A DNA stretch of 64,000 bases. Source: Halicephalobus mephisto (Eukaryota > Nematoda > Chromadorea > Rhabditida > Panagrolaimidae). This document shows positions 53,997 to 64,000 of this stretch, piece after piece (within the stretch, counting starts at the first letter, position 1; each line of letters starts with the position of its first letter). The notes under the pieces are model-generated. The model was not told the origin of the DNA, did no database searches, and saw nothing but the letters and a program-made list of their open reading frames with translations. The stretch covers positions 806,001 to 870,000 of the forward strand of contig SWDT01000008.1 in assembly GCA_009193035.1 (NCBI GenBank), read 5' to 3'. A program made the translations under genes and the position numbers.

Positions 53997-54257
53997 TTTC
54001 CCTAAAAATCAATAAGTAAATAAAGAATTAAAAATTAAAAAAACAAAAAAACAAAAAAAACTACAAATAAAAAAATTAAAAATATTGAAGCGTTTCAAAA
54101 ACGCATTGTTTGTGGATTTTCGAAATTCTCAAAATCCTCCCTCAATATACAACAATTACAAATCGAAAGTGAAAGTAGAAATCAGCCTTCTAGTGAGGCA
54201 AAAAATAAATTAATACACCTGCTACAGTATTCACCAAAGAAAATTGAGCATTTCAAC

Positions 54258-56088
54258 TCAAGGATTCGGTCGTCGACGAGAGGAACTGGAGGACGGAGGA
54301 GGCGGAAGCAATGGAATAACGTTATTATCGGCTCCAGAAGAGGATTTAGGTTTATCACTAATCGTAGTTGTAGTTTTTTTCTGAAAATTATATTATTCAA
54401 AATCCATATATAGGCAATATTAAAAAATTGCTTCCAAATGAGTTTTGCAGATTTTTAGAAATTTCCACAATTCAAGGTTTCAGAAAATTTTAGTTTTTAT
54501 AAAAATGAAAAATAATTTTTTTATAAAATGATCTTTCAACAAATTGTTTGAACTTTTTAGAATTTCTTATTAAATTTCAAATAATTTAAAAAACTTTTAT
54601 CAATTCTAAAAGATCTTAAATTTCTATTAACTATGGTATTTTTATAAACATTGTCGCAGAAAACAAGAAAACTCTCAAAACGAAAATCCCTGAAGCGCAG
54701 GAATCCAATTTTCGCAACAATTGCAGCAAAAGTGATGTCATTAAAAAATTAAAAACAACGAAGCTGAATCATCAGAAATTTTTGTTAATTAGTATTTAAT
54801 TGCTCGAATAAACCGAAGAGTCATAATTCGGGCAGAACTAGTCAAGAGAACACTGAAATTTTTTACAAATTCAAAAACGAGAGTTGTTACGAAATCGTTT
54901 CGTTGTAAATCCACAAAACTTGATAGAAATCAAAATAAATGATCATTTTCTTGATTTTATGCGATCGTTTTAGAAATCTTATCTGGATGAATTTCGAAAT
55001 TTTATAATTAAAATTACGTAAGATGCAAAAAGTATTTTTAAACTTAATTATGTAAAAAGTAGTTTAAAATATTCGAAAAACGATAATTAACGTTGAAATA
55101 GTTCGTTGGAGGCGGATTGCCTTACTGACAAGGAAAAAACGAAATTGATATATGAAAAATTTCGGAGAATGAACTTACGCCGAGGTTCACTGTGATGGTC
55201 TGGCCCTCTTTGAAACTGAGATCCAACTTCGGTCTACTGGCTTCTTCTTTTTCGATTTCTGCCTCCTTCTCGGCCATTTTGAAGTGGTCCTGGATGGCGA
55301 CATTCAAATCAAAACTGTCACTTCTGTCTGCGAATCCGATTCCGACGAAAGCAGTTTGGCCACTCTCGTTTCGTAGTCTAATGACGAAATAACGAGAAGA
55401 ATCACTAACTTGCTCGAAATCAACCCCGACGGCAGCAGCTACAGGGGCCTTAGCGTAGAGATTTCCTGAAATTTAAACTTAAAAAATAAACAAAAAAAAC
55501 AAACCTGTATTTTTGTCTTCTAGTCGGATTTCCAGCTTATCTCCAAGAGCTACTAGTCTCAGTCTGCCTACCCAGTTTGGATTTTGTAAATCCCAATCAG
55601 CAGCTCTGGAAATCAATGAATAAGATACAAGAGAAAAACAAGAAAAAACAATGTTTATATAAAAAACCTCAAAAAAGTCAATTTTGATATATAAAAACTT
55701 TGAAAAACCCAATTTTGATGTATAAAAACTTCGAAAAAGTCAATTTTGATATATAGAAAATTTAAAAAATAATATCTATATATGAAGAGATTTCTAAAAA
55801 GTCAATTTTGATATATTAGGAAATTTCCAAAAAGTCAATTTTGATATATGAAAATTCCCAAAAAGTCAATATCGATATATGAAAAGCTAAATACATCAAT
55901 ATTGACATATGGGAAAGTAAAAATAAAATCGATAAATTTAAAAAATTAACACCGACATAAAAAATAAAAATCAATATAAACAGAAAACAACCGACTTACT
56001 TGTAGCCTCCAGTCGTCGTCAAAGGGGGGATTCTGAAGACGAATACTTCGTTTTTGACCAGCAGAACACGTTCATATGCATCTGTCAT
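54258..56088 (-). CDS. NECAP: NECAP (adaptin-ear-binding coat-associated protein)
   Basis: Clathrin-coat accessory protein that binds AP-2 and regulates its activation. Exons: 56088-56000, 55605-55505, 55465-55179, 54380-54258, all phases matched; 199 residues. The PH-like NECAP domain fills residues 1 to ~150: YERVLLVKNEVFVFRIPP, ADWDLQNPNWVGRLRLVAL, DKLEIRLEDKNTG, DSSRYFVIRLRNESGQTAFV, GIGFADRSDSFDFNVAIQDH and RPKLDLSFKEGQTITVNLG. The short tail is Pro/Ser rich (LLPPPPSSSSS). I see no C-terminal WxxF ear-binding motif, which vertebrate NECAPs carry. It is the most upstream of the five tightly spaced minus-strand genes, and an acceptor-like CTCCAG lies 4 bases before the ATG. Confidence 0.94.
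54640..54800. repeat. dispersed repeat, partner at 11728-11860
   Basis: In NECAP intron 3. ACGAAAATCCCTGAAGCGCA, then GTGATGTCATTAAAAAATTA and AACGAAGCTGAATCATC, follow the order of the 11.7 kb copy with about 75% identity by eye. Confidence 0.65.
55640..55960. repeat. NECAP intron 1 tandem of GTCAATTTTGATATATGAAA
   Basis: About nine copies of a 30-40 base unit containing AAAAAGTCAATTTTGATATA. Purely intronic. Confidence 0.8.
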
Positions 56089-56217
56089 GATTCTGGAGAC
56101 GGGAAAGCCGGATTTACGAAGACAGAAAATCCAAAATAACCAGCTTTCGAATAAACGTTAAAAACACTTTGCCAAATCTTTGCAGTTCATCAACAATATT
56201 TCGTAATTATATAATTT

Positions 56218-56451
56218 TTATTTTTTACTTGTATATGATTGCTGGTTTCTTATCGCCGAAACGAGATTCAGATCCAGATGGCCTTGCGATCGAATCAGTT
56301 CGGCATTTGCGACGGTCCAGGTTTCCCTGGCGGAGGGAGCGGGGCTGGTTGTCGGGGTGGCGTCCGTCAGTCGTTCCTGCCTCGTGCTGCTATCGATTGT
56401 TCCCTTCAGTCTAGTTCTTTTTACGGTCACGAATCTCCGAACAGCTGCTTT
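56218..56451 (-). CDS. orphan terminal exon, unknown protein
   Basis: Minus-strand exon of 77 codons running from an acceptor-like TTCTGCTAG (56460-56452) to TAA, in clearly balanced composition amid A+T-rich DNA. It starts KAAVRRFVTVKRTRLKGTID and ends LVSAIRNQQSYTSKK; the middle is Ser/Thr/Pro/Ala rich (TDATPTTSPAPSAR). No ATG is in frame, so a 5' exon must lie in 56.5-57.6 kb or beyond; I could not find it. It sits 130 bases upstream of NECAP on the same strand and could be the first gene of that cluster. The opposite frames (Arg/Trp-rich) look like shadows. No family recognised. Confidence 0.4.
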   Translation of the reverse strand, partial: KAAVRRFVTVKRTRLKGTIDSSTRQERLTDATPTTSPAPSARETWTVANAELIRSQGHLDLNLVSAIRNQQSYTSKK

Positions 56452-56479
56452 CTAGCAGAACTATACTTTATACATAGAT

Positions 56480-57598
56480 GTTTATAAAAATTAATAATTA
56501 GAAAAATATCCCCATTTAAATTATCCTAAAAAATCCCCAATATAATCAGTATTTTTACTGTTATTTTCCTTCACATCCACGATCCTCTAGATGTCTGCTG
56601 TTTGTTTTTATCATATTTTTATATAGAAAAATCACACATAAAGTAAGAACTAGAAGTAATTTTTGGTTTTTATTGTTTCTAAAAAGTTTCATATATAATA
56701 TCTTTAAAATTTTTATTTTCTTCCACGTTTTCAACTTTCTAGATGTCTGCTATTTGTTTTTATTATATTTTTATATAGAAAAATCACACATAAAATAAAA
56801 ACTAGAATTAATTTTTGGTTTTTATTGTTTCTAAAAAGTTTCATATATAGTATCTTTAAAGTTTTTATTTTCTTCCACGTTTTCAACTTTCTAGATGTCT
56901 GCTATTTGTTTTTATTATATTTTTATATAGGGAAATCACACATAAAGTAAGAATTGGAATTAATTTTTATTTTAAAAAGGTGTAATATTATAACTTTTAT
57001 GAAATCTCTTCACTTAATATCTTCTTTCTCATTTTTACTTTATTTTTATATATGAAAATTATCTAAAAATAAAAATTGCAATTAATCTTTGATTTGTATT
57101 GTTTCTAAAACCTTTACTGTATAAAACTTACTTTTTTATTATAATTTTTTTTATAATTCCAATTTTCTTTCTCATTTTTACTTTAATTTTTATATATGAA
57201 AATTATCTAAAAACAAAAATTACAATTAGTTTTTACTTTATTTTTCCGAAATATTTAATTTTTTGTTTTAATTTTTAGTCACAAATCCCCAAATAATTGT
57301 TTTCCATTTTTGCTGTTTTTTATGTTAAAAATTCACGATAATATAAAGCAATTTTTGGCTTATTCTAAGTATTTTTAATCTAATCATTATCGGTAATTTT
57401 TAATTTTTATAATCACAAAATCTCAAATTAAGCACTTTTTTATCTTTAATATACTTTTATATTTGAAATTGTTTTAGAAATTTTAATAATTAAAGTTAAT
57501 TTTCATATTTTTATATTTTTTGATTTTATTTTATTTTTTATTTTTTACTTTTAGTTTATTTTTATGGAGTATTTTTAGGGAAGGGAGTCTTGTCAGTT
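56480..57598. repeat. fzr-1 upstream region with ~118 b tandem repeat
   Basis: TTTCTAGATGTCTGCTATTT, TTTTTATATAGAAAAATCAC and TTTTGGTTTTTATTGTTTCT repeat three times from 56575 to 56960, with eroded copies to 57300. No clear promoter element; an acceptor-like TTTTTAG lies 21 bases before the fzr-1 ATG. Confidence 0.7.
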
Positions 57599-60500
57599 AT
57601 GAATCCAGTTTATTCTGATGAATACACTAGACAGATTCTGAAGCCGATCGCCCCAGAAGCATCTCCAAAGAAATATGTCACGCCGGTGAGTTCTGTTTGA
57701 CCTTGGTGACCTGTTGGCCTAGGTCAAGTGCCGTTCTGCCGACTTGGTTCCGAACTGGTGTGGTCTTCGGCGGTTTGGAGGGACTTTTACAGTACACAAT
57801 AGATTAGAGAAATTTGATTTTTGGGAGTTTATTTTGTGTTTTTCAGAACGGCTCCCCTCAAGTTACCCCGACCAAGTACAGACCCGACGGAGGAGACCGA
57901 TATATCCCCTTGAGAGAAGACGAAAAAGAATGGACCAAAAAGTACTCCAAAATAGACTTGGAAATTTTCAACGTTCCCAGAGGCAGACCCTCAGCGAAAC
58001 GGAATCTGGCAGCAACGATGGGCGGCTCCACAAACACACGAGAATCTAATCCAACCGTTCATCCTACTTACAGTCATACCAGCAACAATAATAATCCCGC
58101 ATCTTCCCCTTCCATGGCCAATATGGGCGTTGTTCACCCTCCTGCACATAATCAAGGAGCAACTTACCCACCTGATGATTCTTATCATGATTTCGCAACT
58201 CACAGAGCTCTATTGAGTAATGAACTACTTAATGAATCGATTGTTGATATAAGAGTGAGTTCATTTTTGTCAAAAAATCCGTCTTCGACAGGTACTTTGG
58301 CGCTAGTTGCGATTTTCGGGAGGTTTATTAATAGTTCCATACACAGTGAAATCTCGATATAAGACATCCTCAAGAGACCGGACAAATCGTGCCTTATATC
58401 GTGGGGTGCCTTTTATCAAGGATCGAATATGACTAAAATTCCTTAAATTCTCGGAAATTTGTATACGGGCCAAACTAACCCACTGAAACCGTGCCTTATA
58501 GCCTGGGGCGTTATATCGAGATTCCACTGTACAACTATTAATCCTCAAGGATAAACAATGTTTTTTACTCCATGTAACTTCATCCAGGAGTTTCTAAATT
58601 TAGTTAAAAGCAATATATTTCTAAAAAGTGCGAAATAATCACTGCGCAAAATTAAAATTGCAGGCTTTTAGTTTCTAAAATCTCTTGGAAATTCACTCCA
58701 GGACCGTTTTATAAAAAGTTCATATATGAATGATTACGAAATAATACAAAACAGAAATTGTTGCATAAATCATTTTAGTTTCTAAAATCTCCTGAACATT
58801 CGCTCCAGGACCGTTTTGTAAAAAGTTCATATATGATTTTTGCTATGTATGATTAATTATGGAATATCATGCAAAACCAAAATTTCAGACTACTTTTGGT
58901 TTTAAAATTTTCTGGAAATTCACATTGAAATAATTTTGTAAAAATTGATATATGAGTTTTGTAGTAATTTGATTGTATTGATTTTCAGAGTGAATATGCT
59001 GCTCAAGACGGTCCACGAGTTTTGTTCAGACAACCTCCAGATCCTCTGTTTCGATTTTCGAACAAAACCCCTGTCAAACACGGTCTGCCAAGTTCATCGG
59101 TCCAGTCGCCTTTGTTTTCCTCGAGTCCCCTTTCTGCAGATTCCCAAAGGTTGCTCAAATCCCCTAGAAAACCTCAACGAAAAGTTCCTAAGAATCCCTA
59201 CAAGGTCTTAGATGCTCCAGAACTGCAAGATGATTTTTACCTAAATTTAGTTGACTGGTCGAGTCAGAATATCCTCTCGGTTGGATTGAGTGCTTGTGTC
59301 TATCTCTGGAATGCGGCCAATAGTCAAGTTGTCAAGTTGTGTGATCTAGCTCCAGAAGCGGACACCGTGACGTCAGTCCAATGGACAGAAAGAGGAGATT
59401 ATTTGGCCGTCGGAACGAACAAAGGGAAGCTCCAGATTTGGGATGCCCATGCTCAGAAGGCTGTTCATACTTTCGATTCCCACAGTGGGAGAATTGGATG
59501 CTTGGCTTGGAATGCTGATACTATTTGTTCTGGATCAAGGGATAGAACAATATCCGTTAAGGATATCCGAGAAGGTGGTGTAGATAAGAAACTAAGCCAT
59601 CATAGACAAGAAGTAAGTCGAATTACAAAATTTAATTTTAAAAAAACTCATTTTCGATGCGATGTTGTGGTAGTTACAGTTTTTAGGATGTTTAGAAATA
59701 CTTTCATATATGAAATTTAACGTCCGAAGGTAGACAGAGGACTATGTACTTTATATATTCCAGTTTAGAAGTTTTTAAACATATCTAGACAAAATTCAAT
59801 TCTGAAAATTAACTACGAAATCACTGTTAAACGAAAAATTTAAACTACTTTGACTTCTAAAAATTCATTTTAAAATAATTTCATAAAAGATCATATGTTT
59901 TTTGTAATACATAATTAGAACTGTCAATTTTCGAACTTTCGAATCGATTTTGAATTAATTTTAATTTAAAAACCAAAGATTTCGAACTCGGATTGAATTT
60001 ATTCGAATTTAAACCGAAAATCTCAAGAACTTGACAGCTTCGTACATGATTATGGAATAATGTAAAACTGAAAAACTACTAAAATAACTTGTTTGACAAC
60101 TTCGAAGTCTGGAAATTCGTGTTGAGAAAATTTTATAAAAGTTCATATATGATTTTTTAGGTTTGTGGGTTAAAATGGTCTCCTAATAAGCAGTACTTGG
60201 CTTCTGGAGGGAATGATAATCAATTATTAGTTTGGAATTTAAATAGACCGGATCCAGTCCAGACGTATACAGAACATAATGCAGCTGTTAAGGCTCTAGC
60301 GTGGTCCCCCCATCATCATGGAGTCCTTGTTTCTGGTGGAGGAACGGCAGATAGATGTCTAAGATTTTGGAATACATTGACTTCTCAATTAATTAACTGT
60401 GTAGATACTGGAAGCCAAGTCTGCAACGTTGCATGGTCGAAACATTCGTCGGAACTTGTTTCAACTCATGGATATTCTTTTAATCATGTTGTTCTATGGA

Positions 60501-60738
60501 AGTACCCTTCAATGAGAACTGTGGCGAGTTTAAATGGCCATTCCCATCGGGTTCTGTATTTGGTAAGTCGTGGAAAAAGGTTTAAAAATAAAGGTTTTTT
60601 TAGGCAATGTCTCCTTGTGGAGAATCGATTGTCACGGGAGCGGGTGATGAAACATTGAGATTCTGGCACGTGTTTTCTAACACTGGCCAGCAGAGAATAC
60701 CGAGGTCCCCTTTAGATCTACATAATGCCATCCGTTAA
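57599..60738 (+). CDS. fzr-1: APC/C activator Cdh1/Fizzy-related (WD40)
   Basis: Recruits substrates to the anaphase-promoting complex from late mitosis through G1. Exons: 57599-57685, 57847-58254, 58989-59612, 60161-60562, 60604-60738; every junction is in phase 0 and the product has 551 residues. The C-box is DRYIPLR at residues 46-52. A Ser/Asn/Pro-rich linker follows, then the Cdh1 signature SPRKPQRKVPKNPYKVLDAP and ELQDDFYLNLVDWSSQNILS. Seven WD repeats follow (VYLWNAANSQ, GKLQIWDAHA, NADTICSGSRD, NQLLVWNLN, DRCLRFWNTL, NHVVLWKYPS, DETLRFWHVF). It ends in Ile-Arg, the C-terminal IR tail that docks on the APC/C. The sequence is Cdh1 rather than Cdc20. AATAAA follows at about 60807. It converges with the lipase, 151 bases stop to stop. 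Confidence 0.96.
58344..58529. mobile_element. pogo/Tigger-like MITE in fzr-1 intron 2
   Basis: Inverted ends CAGTGAAATCTCGATATAAG and the complement of CAGTGGAATCTCGATATAAC, about 186 bases, with TA on the right. A relative of the 9.5/12.6 kb MITEs but a distinct subfamily. The interior has GTGCCTTATATCGTGGGG and GTGCCTTATAGCCTGGGG. Confidence 0.8.
58600..60155. repeat. fzr-1 intron repeats with AAAAGTTCATATATGA
   Basis: In introns 2 and 3. Units of about 110 bases contain AAATTCACTCCAGGACCGTT, AAAAAGTTCATATATGA and TTACGAAATAATAC (58690, 58800, 58920 and, more diverged, 59690, 59880, 60110). Because the same repeat fills two introns of one gene, it spread after or without regard to the exon between. 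Confidence 0.7.
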
Positions 60739-60889
60739 TGTGATCAACCGCTAGTCTCTTTTACCTGATATTTTTTCATCGTTTTAGTTTCCGTTTGATT
60801 TGATCAAAATAAATTTTTCACACTTTTATATAGAAATTAGTTTGTTTATAGATTAGGCTATGAGATTTGGATGGATATTAATTCAGAAA

Positions 60890-62265
60890 TCAGGCCTTAG
60901 GGTGGTGTTTGGTGATGAAATTTATCTGCATCTCGTAGGTGGTGTCCATGATCTGGTCGTGGTTGAGTCCGTCTCGTTTGACGTATCCTGTTCCTCCGAC
61001 GATGGGGCTTGTTAGACGGTTGCAGGTTCTGAATCCTACTTTGTCGTCTCCAGTTGAGAAAATGCTAAAAATAAAAGTTCCTTCGTATTTGGTTTGTCCG
61101 TTTATGTCTGCCAAAAATTCTGATTCGCAATGAAGACCTGTTCTTTTGTTACATGTTCCGATTGGAATTGGAACAAAACAGAGAGAACTACCGTAATTTG
61201 CTCCAGCTACACTGAGAAAAGTATCAATGAGTTCGGTAAGTGGAGGTCCGAGGATTTCTCTGGTATCTACACAATTACCTCCAAGAATCGCTTTTCTGGC
61301 TATTGGAGAACCCATACTGTAAGCTACGATATCTACTTTAGTTCCTGTGTACTGTCGGACGGCAATGATCATTGCTCGGATCTGCTTCACATAGGAACAT
61401 TTCATGTCCACAAGTCCCGCCGGAGTGACTCCAGCATCACCCCACGTAGTTCCGTAAATTTCTCCATCGGTGTAACCTCGTTTTTTCAAAGCACGGACCA
61501 TTCCCTGAAATTTCGTCATGAAGAAAATAGGGTTTAAAAAGGACTATGTTTTGTTATAAAAGTTGTTGGAAAAATCATATTAAATTTTACTAGACAGCTA
61601 GATAACAGTTTAAATAAGAAATAAGTTTTACCACGAAAATCTGAAAAACCTTACAGTAGATCTTGTTTTATCCTTAATGAAATAGAAATGGAATCTGGAT
61701 TCCATCACAAACTTTTCGAAAACTCATTTGAATCTTAAACGATATTTCCAATTCTTAGATATCTGTGAATCGATGTGGTTATGTGAGGGATGAAGGATAT
61801 GAGAGTTTCTTATGCATCCAAACAATAATAAGATCAAGCACAATAACCATATGTTAATTAACTAGGTAACACTCGATCTATTATGTACAATATATTCATT
61901 GTCTAGCACGTAGGGACTTTTCTTCGAAACCTAGCCTGCTTACATAGTGACTAATTAATACACTGATATAACACTAATAAGATTTAAGTGGAATCTAGAT
62001 CTTCCTGCAAAAATTTTCTGAAAAAACTTACATTGAATCTCGTTATTTTGTTGGTAATTCCGTGGATAATGACGACGGCCTGTCGTTTGAGATTCTCATT
62101 TTCTGAAGTTTTGCCTCCGAAACTGGCATCTTTCCCGAGATCTCTCCTCTCCAGTTGAGTCACTATCCCGATTCCGAAGCTATTGTGGATAAAGGCTCGG
62201 AAATCCGGGCTGAATTCACTCGATATCGATGAAATAAACAAAGAAAGAAAAAAGAATCTGATCAT
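60890..62265 (-). CDS. secreted class 2 lipase (nematode LIPS family)
   Basis: Extracellular or lysosomal alpha/beta-hydrolase of the Lipase_2/EstA group that is expanded in nematodes. Exons: 62265-62032 and 61504-60890, phase 0; 282 residues. Signal peptide MIRFFFLSLFISSISS. Oxyanion segment AVVIIHGITN. The nucleophile serine sits in VDIVAYSMGSPIARKAILGG; the elbow is A-Y-S-M-G instead of G-x-S-x-G, as is usual for this worm family. The likely catalytic His is in GLNHDQIMDTT. Four or more cysteines in the C-terminal half (LCFVPIPIGTCNKRTGLHC) fit disulphides. The specific lips gene is not assigned. The intron contains the dispersed repeat shared with the Cbl gene. Confidence 0.92.
61755..61965. 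repeat. dispersed repeat in the lipase intron, inverted relative to 26035-26250
   Basis: GATGAAGGATATGAGAGTTT, TTAATTAACTAGG and GTCTAGCACGTAGG correspond, reverse-complemented, to the Cbl-intron copy. Confidence 0.65.
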
Positions 62266-62579
62266 TTTTCAATAGAGAAAAATTGAAATTGATTGGAATT
62301 TAGGGATTCAGTTCCGTTTCAGAGCTAGATCCCGTTCTGCCAGGGAATGACTCGACGACAAACTGGTTTCTTGAGGGATCATGGCGCAACTTTCAAGTAA
62401 TCGTGGTGTTGGATTTGGATGAGTCAGAGAAACAACTTTTATCAGAATACTTTATCAAACTGATTTATGTCATTTTGAAACTCTTGAAGCAAGCTTTAAA
62501 CATCATATTATATTGCTTTCCGGAGCAATCTTCTAAAGTAATCGATCCTCAACAATTACATATTTTTTATATATGAAAC
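62266..62579. other. lipase upstream region
   Basis: Balanced composition between 62300 and 62430, then A+T-rich. No reading frame with support. Probably the lipase promoter. Confidence 0.35.
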
Positions 62580-63135
62580 TGTTCTGATTCCGGTGTGCCT
62601 TGTCGTGGTGGAGCAGCTTGAAGCTTGATAGCTTAATGTCAACGTCCAAATTCCTACGATCCGGATATCAGTATGGAACGTGGATGACGAAGCTTTCAAG
62701 TGGACCAAATGACCGGAACTCCTTTTCCAAGATCCAGTGAGGTAGAAGATAGTCATGCCAGGTCTTGCAAGCCGTACGTGACAAAAATCCAGATATGCAG
62801 CGACTCAGCTAGTGAGAGTTCCAACCGGCATAGATGAGAGAAGCCGTTCGAAGAGCAGTGGGATAAACAGAACCCTGAGGGGACTTGTGGACCAAAACAG
62901 CCGGAGGAAACAAGGACGTCTCCTCAAATGGAAACAAAGAAAAATCCACGTCCTGACGTACAACTTCAAGACCGGATTCGAAGATGCTCCAGCGAAGGAT
63001 ATAAATCGCGTCAAAACATTTCGTTTTTGGAAAACTGTAAGCATAAAGATCGGAGTTAAACCGGAACGGCCTAGACACAATGCCCAAAGCTCCGCCCAGT
63101 CAGCCGACGCTTGTGAAGTGAGACTAAAGTGTTAG
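62580..63135 (+). pseudogene. probable retroelement fragment (CR1/RTE-like 5' end), decayed
   Basis: A G+C-richer block with GGTGTGCCTTGTCGTGGTGG and AGCAGCTTGAAGCTTGATAG. It leads into a plus-strand frame (62812-63135) containing KQRKIHVLTYNFKTG, which resembles the start of the endonuclease domain of CR1/RTE-type non-LTR elements (a VLTYNVRT-like strand). The frame then loses similarity and stops. Both strands are open here, which weakens the call. No reverse transcriptase is visible before the window ends. Confidence 0.3.
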
Positions 63136-64000
63136 AGAGTCAGTCTTTAAAGAAATCCAGCTTTAAACTAGTTCGAGTTTGACTTTGATCAAGAAAAGGA
63201 CCTTTCCTCTCTTTGTTCTATGTTTATGTTGAGATAAAGAAGCTTAATTGCTAATAGTAGGAACCAACAGTTTTCTGCCTAATCAAGGAGCTCCCAATAT
63301 ATCCCCATCAAATCCCTTTACTAATTACATTACTACAATAGTCTTCACGACTTCCATTTGCCATCCTAACATCGGTGGTAATGGTGCTACTTCGTTGAAT
63401 ATACTTTAGAAAGACCGGTGTTCTGGCTCCTCAATCCCACAAGGTTTGTTTCTTCATCTATCAGTGGGTTCTGTGTACTGCGTATTTCAGTTTTGCCTAG
63501 TACTTTCTCTCTTCTGATTGGTCCATTTCGAGATGAATCTCTTATTCCCGAAATTGCTCAGATCTACAGGAGAGGTTGTGAATTCTGCAACTGGATTGAT
63601 GGAGAATGGTATGATACCCATTGTCATGACTTTCTGGTTCGTAGATTAATTCAAGGGCCGTGAACCATGCCATGTAAGAAGATCGCTTTGGTTTTATGTA
63701 GATTGGTCGTTATGCTTATAAGTGAACATCAAATAACGTAATAAAATATCACTGACCGTCGAGCTAGATATATGATTAGTGATATTGTCTCTAATGAATC
63801 AGTTTATGGATTTGAACAGTGAAGACTGTATTCTTAGATTCATATACCTGTCATAATAAATAGCGTATGAGTTCTCGACTTTTCACAGTGTCCTCAAATT
63901 TAGTGTTATAACTTTCTCACCACCGAGTCTCGTTGTTTCTCTGGATTTATAGTTGATTCAGTCAGTAAGATTTCTTTTATTCGATACTTTGTGTAACAGT
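63136..64000. other. right-edge stretch, balanced composition, no secure gene
   Basis: A plus-strand frame at 63418-63663 ends CEFCNWIDGEWYDTHCHDF plus a basic tail, and includes a C-x2-C...H-x-H arrangement. It lacks a convincing upstream exon or known domain. The rest shows no features. It may belong to the same element as the 62.6 kb fragment or to a gene that continues to the right. Confidence 0.25.

Noticed and set aside
57744..58049. Extra frame starting within fzr-1 intron 1
   Set aside because: Out of frame with the C-box exon.
1..64000. CRISPR arrays, bacterial operons, phage or virus genes
   Set aside because: None seen; all tandem repeats are irregular A+T-rich eukaryotic arrays or MITEs, and all recognised genes are animal genes with introns.

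Overview
This is nuclear DNA from a rhabditid nematode, close to Caenorhabditis but not, as far as I can tell, C. elegans itself. The evidence is: intron-rich genes with worm-type acceptors (TTTTAG, TTTCAG) and gtaagt donors; acceptor-like sites just before many start codons, as in SL trans-splicing; a 21-base copy of the nematode SL1 leader; and a gene set with worm orthologues (MyoD/hlh-1, Cbl/sli-1, nephrocystin-1, B3GALT6/sqv-2, Cdh1/fzr-1). Base composition is very A+T-rich, and much of the non-coding DNA is degenerate tandem repeat or MITE.

Layout. 1-1084 (+): last exon of hlh-1. 1951-5700 (-): secreted multi-domain protein of the DUF7042-7045 type, assembled from seven exons. 5.7-7.4 kb: minisatellite. 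7384-8879 (-): small secreted peptide precursor. 8.9-19.9 kb: no convincing gene; a repeat landscape with an inverted pair of dimeric pogo-like MITEs, an SL1 relic and many tandem arrays. 19950-23458 (-): acyl-CoA synthetase/4CL-type ligase with MITEs in its introns. 23.8-24.4 kb: foldback element. 24811-30560 (-): Cbl-type E3 ligase (sli-1). 31018-32623 (-): GHITM/TMBIM mitochondrial membrane protein. 33273-33884 (+): DENR. 34475-37652 (-): nephrocystin-1. 37.7-42.4 kb: repeats, with an X-box-like site upstream of nephrocystin-1. 42414-45047 (+): second small secreted precursor with dibasic sites. 45.0-46.9 kb: repeats. 46919-56088 (-): five short-spaced genes in one direction (NECAP, two UBE2J-type E2s, B3GALT6/sqv-2, PIG-W), which look like an operon. 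56218-56451 (-): orphan terminal exon. 57599-60738 (+): fzr-1/Cdh1. 60890-62265 (-): secreted class 2 lipase. 62.3-64 kb: probable retroelement debris.

Functional groups: protein degradation (Cbl, two ER-type E2s, APC/C activator Cdh1), glycosylation and GPI synthesis (B3GALT6, PIG-W), endocytosis (NECAP, Cbl), cilia (nephrocystin-1), and translation reinitiation (DENR). From memory, several of the 47-56 kb genes are also neighbours on C. elegans chromosome II; this needs checking. All gene models were spliced by hand with codon phase checked at each junction. Junctions that do not close cleanly are stated.
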